This document shows, piece by piece, positions 32,631-42,176 of a DNA stretch of 64,000 bases (positions within the stretch are counted from its first letter, which is position 1; each line of letters starts with the position of its first letter). The stretch covers positions 1 through 64,000 of the forward strand of contig CAKVIN010000009.1 in NCBI GenBank assembly GCA_934754425.1, read 5' to 3'. The position numbers and the translations under genes were made by a program. Below the pieces are notes generated by a model that saw only the letters and a program-made list of their open reading frames with translations, did no database searches and had not been told where the DNA came from. The stretch is from an uncultured Candidatus Melainabacteria bacterium. Lineage in GTDB: Bacteria > Cyanobacteriota > Vampirovibrionia > Gastranaerophilales > Gastranaerophilaceae.

Positions 32631-35600
32631 TTATACATTCAACGGTTGATCTAAAGAACGTATTGAAACCTCTACCTCATTAGGGAATACTTGATTCATG
32701 TGTGATACTAAATCATTTGTAGAATTTACCCAAAATACCGGTGAAGTTAATATTTTTGTGCTATATCCGTTTACCGGCGGCATTTTAAACATTACAGGGT
32801 CGTCGCCATGGTGTTTCGCTAGTATATTCTTTATTCCGCACAATTCTTCATACTTAACATCACGTTTAAGGCTCAATGTAACAATATTTGCATTATCAAC
32901 TGATTTAACATTGTCAATCAAAACGCTTATCTGGTCTTCACCACGATGTTGAACTTTTCCGGTAATAACGACTTTGTTATCCATCACGAGTATTTCACCG
33001 TACTCTAACAATCTTTTGTGGAAACAAACACAATCGACTTTGCCCGTCAAATCTTCCAGTGTAATAAACCTTAAGAACTTTGAGGGGTCTTTTTTAGTCG
33101 GAATTTGCCTTGTTGCAGTAATAAGACCGCAAATTGTAACTTCTTCTTCGTCTTTGAGTTCGGCAAGTTCTGCAACTCTATGTGTCATCAAGAACTGCAT
33201 TTTATCTCTTATTGAAAACAACGGATGAGAGGTTACGTAAAAACCTAAAAATTCTTTTTCAAAAAGTTGAATTTCTTTATCCGTATACTCTGCATCACTA
33301 CCAACAAGTTGATACTGCACATTTTCAAATTCACTATCTCCACCTAGTGAAGCAAAAAGACTCACTTGTCCCATAGCACGGTCTTTAGCTTCTTTAGAAG
33401 TTACATCTAAAATGTGCTCCATATTATCAAATAATTGTTTTCTGCTTTTTTCAATATTAGAAAAAGCTCCTGCTTTAATCAAACCTTCAAGAGATTTTTT
33501 GTTAACATATTTTGCATCTACTCGTTTGCAGAAATCAAAAATATTTTTAAAATCACCATTTTCTTCTCTTTCTTTAATAATAGCTTCAACAACCGGAGCA
33601 CCAACTCCTTTAATCGCAGCCATACCAAAACGAATATTATCACCGTCCGGTGCATATTCTAAATATGATTTATTAATATCCGGTGCGAGAACTTTACTTC
33701 CTAATCTTTGAGCTTCTTCTATATAAAGCTGAGTTTGATCTTTGTTGTCCGCAACACTTGATAGCAATGCTGAAAAATATTCTACCGGATAATGTGTTTT
33801 TAAATACGCAGTTTGATAAGCTACAAATGCGTACGCTGCAGAGTGCGACCTGTTGAAACAGTATGAAGCAAACGCAAGAATTTGGTTAAAAAGTTTTTCT
33901 GCATCTTCTTTTTTCATGTCGTGTTTAGCTGATGCATCAATAAATTTGCCTCGCTGTTCTTCCATCGTTTTAAGGTCTTTTTTACCCATCATACGACGCA
34001 CTTGGTCTGCTTGACCGAGTGAATAATCCGCAAGGACTTGGAACACTTGCATGATTTGTTCTTGGTAAACAATTGTACCATAAGTATCTTTAAGCACAGG
34101 TTCAAGAAGTGGATGTGCGTAAGTAATTTCTTGCTTTCCGTGTTTTCTGGCTACGAAATCATCAACCATGCCGGAACCCAACGGCCCTGGACGGAATAAT
34201 GCAACTAAAGCACCTAAATCTTCAAATACGTCCGGTTTAAGACGTTTTACGAGATTCATCATACCTTGAGATTCTAGCTGGAACACACCAATTGTTTCAC
34301 CACGCACAAGCATGTCATAAGTCGGCTTATCATCAAGCGGAATATGGTTAATATCGACATCAATACCACGATATTTTTTTACCATTTTACAAGTTTTTGT
34401 AATCATGGTTAAGTTTCTTAGACCTAAAAAGTCCATTTTTAATAGGTCAAGAACTTCAGTTGCTTCGTGCTTTGGATAACCTGTTTGAACAATACCATCT
34501 TTTGAAGGTTGAACAGGTAATATTGTATCTAAAGGTGCGTGAGATATGATTACACCAGCTGCGTGAGTACCGGTGCCACATTTTAAGCCTTCAATAGCAA
34601 TAGCCATATCAACCCAACGCTTGAAGCTGATTGTTTTTCCGCTTTCAGGATTCATTATCTGATAATCTTCGTCATAAAGCTTCTTAAAATCAGATTCTCC
34701 ATCTGCGGCAATAATATCTCTCAACCATTCTGCTTTTGGATTGCTAGCTCTTGCAACATCCAATGCAGGCTCAATAAGCCCTGTAATTCTATTGCTTTCT
34801 GCAAACGGCACTTGTAATACACGACCTACCCCCTTAAACGCAGCTTTTGGCGCATAAGTTGAAAATGTAATAATCTGACAAACTTTATCTTCACCATATT
34901 TTTGTGTAACGTAATCAATTACATCACCACGTTTTTCAATACAAAAGTCGATATCAATATCGGGCATTGTAAAGCGTTCAGGGTTCAAAAATCTTTCGAA
35001 CAATAGCTTGTGATATATAGGGTCAATATCAGTAATTTCTAGAGCATACGCAACAACTGAACCTGCAGCTGAACCTCTTCCAGGGCCGACCGGAATGTCA
35101 TGTGTTTTTGCAAAATGGATAAAATCCCAAGTTATCATAAAATATGCAGGGAAACCCATATGGTTGATTACACCAAGTTCATATTTAGCACGTTCAATGA
35201 TATTTTGAGGTGGCGGATCGCCGTAACGCTTTTTTAATCCTTCAAAAACAACATGTTCCAGATAATTTTCAATACCTTGAATATATTTTGCTTCTTCTAA
35301 AACATCAGCTGTATTTTCTGTTTTATTTTTCTTTTTAAGTCTTTCAATAATTTTAGGGTCAACATCATCTGAAGTAAAAATAAATTCTTCCGGTACGTCA
35401 TAATGAGGTAGCGGTGCGTTGTGAAGTTCTATTTCTACATCACACTTATTTGCAATTTCTTCTGTATTAGCACAGCATTCTTCAAAAGTTGTATCATCCA
35501 TCCAAGAAAATGCTTTTCGCATTTCGTCTTTTGATTTAACATAAAATTCATTATTAGGAAAATGAAAACGCTTTTCATCATCTTTATTTGCGTTTGTTTG

Positions 35601-36266
35601 CAAGCATAACAAAGTATCTTGAGCATCAGCATCTTCTTTTGTTAAATAATGTGAGTCGTTTGTAATAATTAACTTAATACCGAGCTCTTTTGCAATCTTC
35701 ATCAAATCCGGATTTGTGCGTTTTTGATCATCCAAATTATGATCTTGAAGTTCAATATAATAATCATCACCAAATAATTCTTTATATCGTTTTGCAACTT
35801 CTTTTGCTTGATCGTATTCATTTTTCATTAAATGTTGTAAAACTTCGCCACCCAAACAAGCAGAAGAGCATATTAAACCTTCGTGGTATTCTTTCAAAAG
35901 TTCAAAATTAATACGTGGTTTATAATAGAAACCTTCACACCAAGCAGTTGAAACTAATTTGATTAAATTTTTATACCCTTTATTATTTTTTGCAATCAAA
36001 ATTAAGTGATACAAAGGATTGTTTGCACTGTCATGCACATGAATATCACCGGAATTCACATAAAATTCACAACCGATAAGCGGATTAATACCGGCATGTT
36101 TTGCCAGTTCATAGAATTCAACTGCAGAATACATAACACCGTGGTCAGTAATCGCAATTGCAGGGAGTTCGTTTTCTTTAGCGTACTTAACCAAGTCGCC
36201 GACTCTAATCATCCCATCTAATAAAGAATATTCCGAGTGAATATGTAAAGGTATCAAATTAGTCAT
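32631..36266 (-). CDS. dnaE: DNA polymerase III alpha subunit
   Basis: 1,211-residue replicative polymerase. The PHP domain (about 1-270) has the metal motifs LHIHSEYSLLDG and ITDHGVM. The C-family polymerase core contains PDIDIDFCIEKRGDVIDY (catalytic Asp pair) and GRGSAAGS. ASYCFNRSHSAAYAFVAYQTAYLK follows, and a C-terminal OB-fold region (about 1000-1100) precedes a tau-binding-like tail. It is continuous and contains no intein, unlike the split, intein-containing dnaE of many Cyanobacteria. No epsilon-type exonuclease gene is nearby; the PHP domain may supply proofreading. Confidence 0.97.
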   Translation of the reverse strand: MTNLIPLHIHSEYSLLDGMIRVGDLVKYAKENELPAIAITDHGVMYSAVEFYELAKHAGINPLIGCEFYVNSGDIHVHDSANNPLYHLILIAKNNKGYKNLIKLVSTAWCEGFYYKPRINFELLKEYHEGLICSSACLGGEVLQHLMKNEYDQAKEVAKRYKELFGDDYYIELQDHNLDDQKRTNPDLMKIAKELGIKLIITNDSHYLTKEDADAQDTLLCLQTNANKDDEKRFHFPNNEFYVKSKDEMRKAFSWMDDTTFEECCANTEEIANKCDVEIELHNAPLPHYDVPEEFIFTSDDVDPKIIERLKKKNKTENTADVLEEAKYIQGIENYLEHVVFEGLKKRYGDPPPQNIIERAKYELGVINHMGFPAYFMITWDFIHFAKTHDIPVGPGRGSAAGSVVAYALEITDIDPIYHKLLFERFLNPERFTMPDIDIDFCIEKRGDVIDYVTQKYGEDKVCQIITFSTYAPKAAFKGVGRVLQVPFAESNRITGLIEPALDVARASNPKAEWLRDIIAADGESDFKKLYDEDYQIMNPESGKTISFKRWVDMAIAIEGLKCGTGTHAAGVIISHAPLDTILPVQPSKDGIVQTGYPKHEATEVLDLLKMDFLGLRNLTMITKTCKMVKKYRGIDVDINHIPLDDKPTYDMLVRGETIGVFQLESQGMMNLVKRLKPDVFEDLGALVALFRPGPLGSGMVDDFVARKHGKQEITYAHPLLEPVLKDTYGTIVYQEQIMQVFQVLADYSLGQADQVRRMMGKKDLKTMEEQRGKFIDASAKHDMKKEDAEKLFNQILAFASYCFNRSHSAAYAFVAYQTAYLKTHYPVEYFSALLSSVADNKDQTQLYIEEAQRLGSKVLAPDINKSYLEYAPDGDNIRFGMAAIKGVGAPVVEAIIKEREENGDFKNIFDFCKRVDAKYVNKKSLEGLIKAGAFSNIEKSRKQLFDNMEHILDVTSKEAKDRAMGQVSLFASLGGDSEFENVQYQLVGSDAEYTDKEIQLFEKEFLGFYVTSHPLFSIRDKMQFLMTHRVAELAELKDEEEVTICGLITATRQIPTKKDPSKFLRFITLEDLTGKVDCVCFHKRLLEYGEILVMDNKVVITGKVQHRGEDQISVLIDNVKSVDNANIVTLSLKRDVKYEELCGIKNILAKHHGDDPVMFKMPPVNGYSTKILTSPVFWVNSTNDLVSHMNQVFPNEVEVSIRSLDQPLNV

Positions 36267-36291
36267 ACTTATAATCTATCACATAAAGATA

Positions 36292-37176
36292 TTAAGATTG
36301 TAAATTTTTAATATGCATAAATATTTCAGAAATATTAAAAGATGGCAATAAAATTAAAATAACGGCACCAATAATCATTATAATAGAACCGATTATTTTT
36401 CTTTTTAAATTTGTTTCCTTAAAAATATTAGCACCGAGAAAAACACTTAGAAGTGTTGACATTTGAAACAGGGCTAATGCGTATGCAACATTCATTCTTG
36501 CAAAAACAAAATTAGTTGAATATTGCATTATACCCACAGAAATTATTAACATTAATTGATATTTGCAACTTTTTATAATTGGTTTGTTCTTTGAAAAAAC
36601 AACAAATAACGCTGAAACTAAAAAGCCAAAAATCGCCCAGATAATAAAACAATCTAAAGGGCTTGTTAATATAATTATATGTTTTATAACAACGGCTTCT
36701 ATACCCGAAAAAATTAGGGCTAAAACTCTGTATAAAATTGCTTTTGGCTGAATGTTTCCTTTTTTTATATCCAATATAAAATATGTACCGATTATTATTA
36801 AAATAATTGATAAAATTGCTATAAGTGAAGGTTTTTCGTTCAAAAACAATATCCCAAATACCATTGCTACAATCGGCTTATAAGAATTTATTGGTGCTAA
36901 AATTGAAAGTTCACCTATTGAAAGAGCTTTGATTATAAAATAATTGCTTAATGCTCCAAGGAATCCCATGCTTATTGCATATGGTATTAAAGATAAGGAA
37001 AAACTTTTTAAAAACCATATGCAAAAAATACATATGCCCAGATAAGTGTACATATTAATAACAGAAGACTTTTGACCCTTATTAGCCAAAATCTTTTGAA
37101 AAACATTTAGGTATGAATTTGATAAAATTCGAATTAAAATTCCGATTGAAGTATAGAACATAAAAAAATTATACAT
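36292..37176 (-). CDS. EamA/DMT-family transporter
   Basis: 294 residues with about ten hydrophobic helices arranged as two EamA halves. The ILAPINSYKPIVAMVFGILFLNEKPS segment, at the end of the first half, is the usual family signature. The substrate is unknown (amino acids, nucleosides or drugs in related proteins). Ribosome site AAGGA before 37176. It lies 25 bases downstream of the divergently oriented promoter region of the flavoprotein gene. Confidence 0.85.
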   Translation of the reverse strand: MYNFFMFYTSIGILIRILSNSYLNVFQKILANKGQKSSVINMYTYLGICIFCIWFLKSFSLSLIPYAISMGFLGALSNYFIIKALSIGELSILAPINSYKPIVAMVFGILFLNEKPSLIAILSIILIIIGTYFILDIKKGNIQPKAILYRVLALIFSGIEAVVIKHIIILTSPLDCFIIWAIFGFLVSALFVVFSKNKPIIKSCKYQLMLIISVGIMQYSTNFVFARMNVAYALALFQMSTLLSVFLGANIFKETNLKRKIIGSIIMIIGAVILILLPSFNISEIFMHIKNLQS

Positions 37177-37216
37177 TGAAAAATTCCTTCTAATACATCA
37201 AATTAAATTTAAACTA

Positions 37217-37252
37217 TTGAGTGTATAAGATATTTGTGGTAGTATATCTTAT
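37217..37252 (+). promoter_or_regulatory. Promoter with overlapping palindrome upstream of NfnA-like gene
   Basis: TTGAGT (37217-37222), 17 bases, TAGTAT (37240-37245). An inverted repeat, ATAAGATAT (37225-37233) / ATATCTTAT (37244-37252), with perfect nine-base arms spans the spacer and -10, the expected position of a repressor operator. Confidence 0.55.
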
Positions 37253-37273
37253 GTGAAAGAGGGCTTAGAAAAA

Positions 37274-38116
37274 ATGGGCTATAAGATATTATCAAAAAGA
37301 GAATTGTGTCCAAATCAATATGAAATTACTATTGATGCGCCTTATGTAGTTAGAAATGCAAAGGCAGGACAATTTATAATTTTTAGAGCAGAAGAAAACG
37401 GCGAAAGAGTGCCATTAACAATTGCTGATGTAAACAAAGAAACAGGTGCATTAACAATAGTTTTCATGGCAGTTGGTTATTCAACAAAAAAACTTGCCGA
37501 GTTAAATGTCGGCGATGAACTTGTCGATTTGGTAGGTCCTCTAGGACAACCTACACATATAAAAAAATATGGCACTGTTGTTTGTCTAGCTGGCGGATAT
37601 GGCGCTGCACCTTGTTATTTGATAGCAAAAGCATTTAAAGAAGCCGGTAATAAAGTATACATGATTATGGGTGCAAGAAACAAAGACCTTATATTTTGGC
37701 AAGATAAAATGAAAGATGCTTGTAATGAATTATTTATTACAACAGACGATGGCTCTTTAGGAGAAAAAGGATTTGTTACTCAAGTATTAGAAAGACTAAT
37801 GAATTCTGAAGAAATCAATTATGCAATTGCAGTTGGTCCAATGCCAATGATGAGAGCAGTTGCAAATCTTACAAGAGATAAAGGTATTTATACAGAAGCA
37901 AGCATGAATCCAATCATGGTTGATGGTACAGGCATGTGTGGAGCTTGCAGAGTTACTGTTGGCGGAAAAACGAAATTTGCGTGTGTGGATGGCCCTGATT
38001 TCAATGCGCATGAAATCGATTTTGACGAAGTAATTAACAGAACAAAAATTTATAAAGACCAAGAAAAGAAGCGTTGTGAAAGCTGCAACCTTTTAAAAAT
38101 GGCAGACAATAAATAA
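37274..38116 (+). CDS. NfnA/SudB-like FAD-NAD(P) oxidoreductase subunit
   Basis: 280 residues. A ferredoxin-NADP-reductase-like FAD domain (about 1-95, with RVPLTIADV) is followed by a NAD-binding domain (GGYGAAPCYLIAKA) and a C-terminal [2Fe-2S] Cys cluster (GTGMCGACRVTVGGKTKFACVDGP, plus a later ESCNLL). This is the small subunit of NADH-dependent ferredoxin:NADP oxidoreductase or the beta subunit of sulfide dehydrogenase. The usual glutamate-synthase-like large subunit (NfnB) is not adjacent, so it may act alone or with a partner elsewhere. Start at 37274; a GTG at 37253 is possible. It is followed by a Cys-motif small protein. Confidence 0.85.
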   Translation: MGYKILSKRELCPNQYEITIDAPYVVRNAKAGQFIIFRAEENGERVPLTIADVNKETGALTIVFMAVGYSTKKLAELNVGDELVDLVGPLGQPTHIKKYGTVVCLAGGYGAAPCYLIAKAFKEAGNKVYMIMGARNKDLIFWQDKMKDACNELFITTDDGSLGEKGFVTQVLERLMNSEEINYAIAVGPMPMMRAVANLTRDKGIYTEASMNPIMVDGTGMCGACRVTVGGKTKFACVDGPDFNAHEIDFDEVINRTKIYKDQEKKRCESCNLLKMADNK

Positions 38117-38146
38117 TGTAACTTAAATAATATAGGAGAATATTGA

Positions 38147-38347
38147 ATGGCAATTGATCAAGAAAAATCAATACCTTTGTGCCCGCTAATGAGTGTAGGT
38201 TCACAAGTGGAAATTGTATGTATGCAAGAAAACTGCGCTTGGTACTTAAAAAATTATAAAATATGTTCAGTGTATATGATGGCACATAATTCTATGCTAG
38301 ATGTTCAAGCTAAGCAAGCAAAAGCCAGACAAGCTCAACAAAAATAG
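38147..38347 (+). CDS. Small four-Cys protein
   Basis: 66 residues, AGGAG eight bases upstream. Cys12, Cys25, Cys30 and Cys40 (LCPLM, VCMQENC, ICSVYM) suggest a metal or Fe-S site, followed by an Ala/Gln/Lys-rich tail. It sits 30 bases after the NfnA-like gene, so it may be a partner or small electron carrier in that system. Function unknown. Confidence 0.7.
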   Translation: MAIDQEKSIPLCPLMSVGSQVEIVCMQENCAWYLKNYKICSVYMMAHNSMLDVQAKQAKARQAQQK

Positions 38348-38350
38348 TTT

Positions 38351-38372
38351 AAGCCGGCAAGTCCGGCTTTTT
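38351..38372 (+). terminator. Terminator between the four-Cys gene and purA
   Basis: AAGCCGG / CCGGCTT stem followed by TTT. It lies only about 20 bases before purA, so it may be leaky or act as a processing/attenuation element, since no promoter fits between it and purA. Confidence 0.6.
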
Positions 38373-38392
38373 AAATTTAATGGAGATTTAAA

Positions 38393-39670
38393 ATGAAAAA
38401 CACCGTTGTTATTGGAGCACAGTGGGGCGACGAAGGAAAAGCAAAAATAACAGATTTATTAGCTGAAAATGCTGATTTAATCATAAGATATCAAGGTGGC
38501 TGTAATGCAGGTCATACAGTTGTAACAGGAGGAAAAACTTATAAATTTCATTTAATTCCGTCCGGCATACTTTATGACAAAACTATTTGTTTTATTGGAG
38601 CTGGTACTGTTATTCATCCAGAGTCTTTCGAAAAAGAGTTAAACGAATTAAAATCAGAAGGTGTAAATTTTAAAAATCTTAAAATTTCTCCTTTAGCATC
38701 TATCACAATGCCTTATCATATAGAAGTAGACGGGTATAGTGAAGCTCATTCCGGCAAGGGTAAAATCGGGACAACAAAAAAAGGAATAGGTCCTACTTAT
38801 ACTGATAAAATGGCAAGAATCGGTTTAAAAATTCAAGATTTATATTCATATGAAGCATTAAACGAAAAACTTGATATGATTTTGCCGATAAAAAATAAAA
38901 CATTAAAAAATGTCTATGGGTTAGAAGAATATACAAAAGAGTGTATAATTTCTTTATGCGAAAAATATGCAGAATTATTCAGACCTTATGTTTGTTTTGA
39001 ATGGCAAGATTTGTTAAACAGATATAAAGATAAAAAAATACTTTTTGAAGGCGCACAAGGGGTTATGCTTGATATTGATTATGGAACATATCCGTTTGTA
39101 ACAAGTTCAAATCCGATTGGTGGCGGAGCTTCAACCGGAAGCGGATACGGTCCTTGTATGATACAAGAAGTCGTTGGGGTTTCAAAAGCTTATGTAACAA
39201 GAGTTGGCGAAGGTCCATTTGTTACGGAATTGAATGATGAAACAGGAAAAAGAATTCAAGATATCGGACACGAGTTCGGAGTAACAACAGGACGTCCGAG
39301 AAGATGTGGCTGGTTTGATTCTGTAATAATGAAATACGCAGTTTTAGTTGGTGGTATTACAAATGTTGCATTAACAAAAATAGATGTATTTGATACTTTT
39401 GATGAAATCAAAATTTGTACTGCATACAAAGATTGTCGTAATGATAAAGTGTATACAACATATCCTACTGATGTTTTTATTCATAAATATCTTGAACCGA
39501 TTTATGAAACAATGGAAGGATGGAAAACTCCAATCAGCGATATAAGAAAATATGAAGATTTGCCTGAGAATGCAAAAAAATACATAGAAAAAGTTGAGGA
39601 TTTAATCGGCGCACCAGTTGGTATAATTAGTGTTGGACCTGATAGAGAACAAACTATATTCAGAGGTTAA
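38393..39670 (+). CDS. purA: Adenylosuccinate synthetase
   Basis: 425 residues, first committed step of AMP synthesis from IMP with GTP and aspartate. P-loop-like QWGDEGKAK is altered: the usual GDEGKGK has Ala in the sixth position. The rest is canonical: GGCNAGHT, HPESFEKELN, GTTKKGIGPTY and the C-terminal RPRRCGWFD. No frameshift. Probably functional, with the Gly-to-Ala change worth checking. GGAG lies just upstream. Confidence 0.96.
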   Translation: MKNTVVIGAQWGDEGKAKITDLLAENADLIIRYQGGCNAGHTVVTGGKTYKFHLIPSGILYDKTICFIGAGTVIHPESFEKELNELKSEGVNFKNLKISPLASITMPYHIEVDGYSEAHSGKGKIGTTKKGIGPTYTDKMARIGLKIQDLYSYEALNEKLDMILPIKNKTLKNVYGLEEYTKECIISLCEKYAELFRPYVCFEWQDLLNRYKDKKILFEGAQGVMLDIDYGTYPFVTSSNPIGGGASTGSGYGPCMIQEVVGVSKAYVTRVGEGPFVTELNDETGKRIQDIGHEFGVTTGRPRRCGWFDSVIMKYAVLVGGITNVALTKIDVFDTFDEIKICTAYKDCRNDKVYTTYPTDVFIHKYLEPIYETMEGWKTPISDIRKYEDLPENAKKYIEKVEDLIGAPVGIISVGPDREQTIFRG

Positions 39671-39691
39671 ATTTAAAAACATATTATATAA

Positions 39692-39726
39692 AATGAGTCC
39701 TTTATTATATATCGGACTCATTTTTG
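39692..39726. terminator. Bidirectional terminator of purA and the ABC permease gene
   Basis: AATGAGTCC / GGACTCATT nine-bp stem with T-run on the plus strand. It overlaps the last codons of the convergent permease gene (stop at 39705-39707). Confidence 0.8.
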
Positions 39727-40592
39727 TTTGTGGATAAAAATCTTTGTAGCATTGCAAGAATGAATATTATTAAGAATAATATATATGCAAGAGCACAAGA
39801 TTTTCCAATATCAAAATATTTAAAAGCATATTTATATATAGAATAAACGATTACATTAGTAGAATTATTTGGTCCGCCTTCTGTCATAACATAGATTAAA
39901 TCAAATATTTGAAAAGAAGATATTGCTGTTACAAGTGTTACAAAACATATTGTAGGCTTCAACATTGGAATTGTTATCTTAAAAAAGGTCTCTTTTTCTC
40001 CGGCACCATCAATTTTGGCTGCTTCATATACATTTTGATTGATTGTAGAAAAACCTGTTAAAAATAAAACTACATTGTATCCAATAAGTTTCCAAACCGA
40101 TACAAATATCAAAACAGGCATAGCAAGACGAGTATCAAATAACCATGTTAAATGAGTTTTAAATAAACTGTTAACAAGTCCGATATTTGGGTCAAAAATC
40201 CAAGCCCAAACTATTGCTATAACAACGGCCGGAGTTATAAACGGCAAGAAATATATTGTTTTAAAAATTTCACTTCCTCTAATTTTAGTATTTAAAGCAG
40301 AAGCAATTAAAAGCGGAATTATTACAGCAAAAAAAGTTGTCGAAATTGCGTATACAAAAGTATTTATTAATATTTGCAAAAATTCTCCGTCATTTAATAT
40401 ACTTTTATAGTTACTTAAACCAACAAATTTAATCTCATTTAACAAATCCCAATCCATAAAACTAAGGGTAAAAGAACAGATTATTGGAATTATAATAAAT
40501 ATAAAAGTTCCGATTAGCGCAGGTAAAACAAAAAGAAAGCCTGACTGCGTATGAAGTTTATTAATAAAAATAGGACTTTTAAGAGTTTTCAT
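39705..40592 (-). CDS. Sugar ABC transporter permease, orphan
   Basis: 295 residues from ATG 40592 (an upstream ATG at 40634 lies in the divergent promoter region). Six membrane helices and the EAA motif EAAKIDGAGEKETFFKITIPMLKP identify a MalF-type inner-membrane permease of the carbohydrate-uptake (CUT1) family. The partner permease, binding protein and ATPase genes are absent here, so it probably cooperates with genes elsewhere. The C-terminus overlaps a terminator hairpin. Confidence 0.85.
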   Translation of the reverse strand: MKTLKSPIFINKLHTQSGFLFVLPALIGTFIFIIIPIICSFTLSFMDWDLLNEIKFVGLSNYKSILNDGEFLQILINTFVYAISTTFFAVIIPLLIASALNTKIRGSEIFKTIYFLPFITPAVVIAIVWAWIFDPNIGLVNSLFKTHLTWLFDTRLAMPVLIFVSVWKLIGYNVVLFLTGFSTINQNVYEAAKIDGAGEKETFFKITIPMLKPTICFVTLVTAISSFQIFDLIYVMTEGGPNNSTNVIVYSIYKYAFKYFDIGKSCALAYILFLIIFILAMLQRFLSTNKNESDI

Positions 40593-40656
40593 GCTACTAT
40601 TATATGGGTAAATGAATTGTGTTTGCAAGCACAATTATGTGATTAATGGAGGAGTT

Positions 40657-42135
40657 ATGCTAAAAGAATCAGCTTTTGGAAAAAATGATATAAGAGGAAT
40701 TTATGGGGATGATGTAACGGAAGAATTGTTCTACTATACAGGACGAGGTTTTGTTCAGTTTTTGGTAAAAGAAACCAAAAAACTTCCATCTGAAATTTGG
40801 ATTAGTGTTTGCAGAGATGCGAGATTGCATTCTCCATCACTTTCAAAATCATTGATAGAAGGTATCCGTTCTTGTGGTGCTAATGTTGTAGATATGGGAT
40901 TAGCTCCAACTCCTTTGGGTTATTATTCAGAAGTTGTTGGACTTCCGCCATACATTACAAAATACATGCCTGTTACCGGCGCTATGATTATTACAGCAAG
41001 TCATAATCCAAGCCAATATAATGGTATGAAAATGACTTACGCTAAACAATCTTTGAATGAAGAACAAATCAAAATTGTTAAGGAATTGACTCTTGAAGAA
41101 TATCGTTTGAGCATTCCTCCTGTACCGTTTGGAATTTTAAATGAATATGATTTAATTCCTGACTACATCGAAGAGATGAAGAAAAAATTCGGTAGAATAG
41201 GTGAAGGAATTAAAGTTGTTGTTGATAGTGCTAATGCGACAGGCGGTGTAGTAGCTCCAAAATTATATAGAGCATTAGGCTGTGAAGTCGTTGAATTATA
41301 TTCTATGCCGGATGGAAGATTCCCACATCACCATCCAAACCCAAGTGATGAAAAGACTTTGAATGATATTAAAAAAGCAGTTGTTGCAAATAAGGCTGAT
41401 TTAGGTATTGCTTTTGACGGTGACAGCGATAGAATCGGTGTTATTGATTCTGACGGCAATTCAATGACAGGTGACAAGCTGCTTCTAATTTACGCAGAAG
41501 ATGTTATCAAAGAATACAACGAAAAAGGTATTAAACCGGTTATCGTATCAGAAGTAAAATGTTCACAAGTACTTTATGACACAATTAATGCAACCGGCGG
41601 AGTTGCAGTTATGTGTAAAACCGGTCATGGCTATATCAAATCAAAAATGAGAGAAACCGGTGCTGTTCTAGCTGGAGAAATGAGCGGTCATACTTTCTTT
41701 AAAGACAAATACTATGGATTTGATGATGCAATTTATGCCGGATGTAGAATTATTGAAATTGTTGCAAGAAAGAAAAAAGAAAATCCTAATTTCAAAATAA
41801 CTGATATGTTAGCACCATTTGCATCAATGTATTCTTCTAGCGAAGTTCGTCTACCTTGCCCTAATTCATTAAAAGCAGGTACTTTAGAAGAATTTCAAAA
41901 AGTTATTGCTGAAAATCCTGATTTCTTTGGTACAAACATAAAAGACATTATTACACTTGATGGCATGAGAATCGTGTTTGAAAAAGGCTTTGCATTGATA
42001 AGACAAAGTAACACAGAACCTGTATTCACTTTGAGATTTGAAGCTGATAGCAAAGAAAATGCTCAAAAGTATGAAGATTTGATGGTGAACAAACTTCTTG
42101 ATATTATCAAAAATCTTTCAACAGCTACTGTGTAA
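40657..42135 (+). CDS. Phosphomannomutase/phosphoglucomutase
   Basis: 492-residue alpha-D-phosphohexomutase. The phosphoserine loop TASHNPSQYNGMK, the metal site DGDSDRIGV, the sugar-binding GEMSGHTFF and the C-terminal phosphate-binding RQSNTEPV are all present. Start at 40657 with GGAGGAG. The exact substrate (mannose-, glucose- or glucosamine-phosphate) cannot be fixed by sequence alone, although this type is usually PMM/PGM. It provides activated sugars for envelope glycans. The inverted repeat AATTGTG / CACAATT at 40615-40636 lies upstream between divergent genes. Confidence 0.9.
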   Translation: MLKESAFGKNDIRGIYGDDVTEELFYYTGRGFVQFLVKETKKLPSEIWISVCRDARLHSPSLSKSLIEGIRSCGANVVDMGLAPTPLGYYSEVVGLPPYITKYMPVTGAMIITASHNPSQYNGMKMTYAKQSLNEEQIKIVKELTLEEYRLSIPPVPFGILNEYDLIPDYIEEMKKKFGRIGEGIKVVVDSANATGGVVAPKLYRALGCEVVELYSMPDGRFPHHHPNPSDEKTLNDIKKAVVANKADLGIAFDGDSDRIGVIDSDGNSMTGDKLLLIYAEDVIKEYNEKGIKPVIVSEVKCSQVLYDTINATGGVAVMCKTGHGYIKSKMRETGAVLAGEMSGHTFFKDKYYGFDDAIYAGCRIIEIVARKKKENPNFKITDMLAPFASMYSSSEVRLPCPNSLKAGTLEEFQKVIAENPDFFGTNIKDIITLDGMRIVFEKGFALIRQSNTEPVFTLRFEADSKENAQKYEDLMVNKLLDIIKNLSTATV

Positions 42136-42176
42136 TTATAGTAAATATGGGTATAAATAATTGGGAGTAAATTAGA

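Noticed and set aside
32631..36266. Split dnaE or intein as in Cyanobacteria
   Set aside because: The gene is one continuous frame with all polymerase motifs and no Hint-domain sequence.
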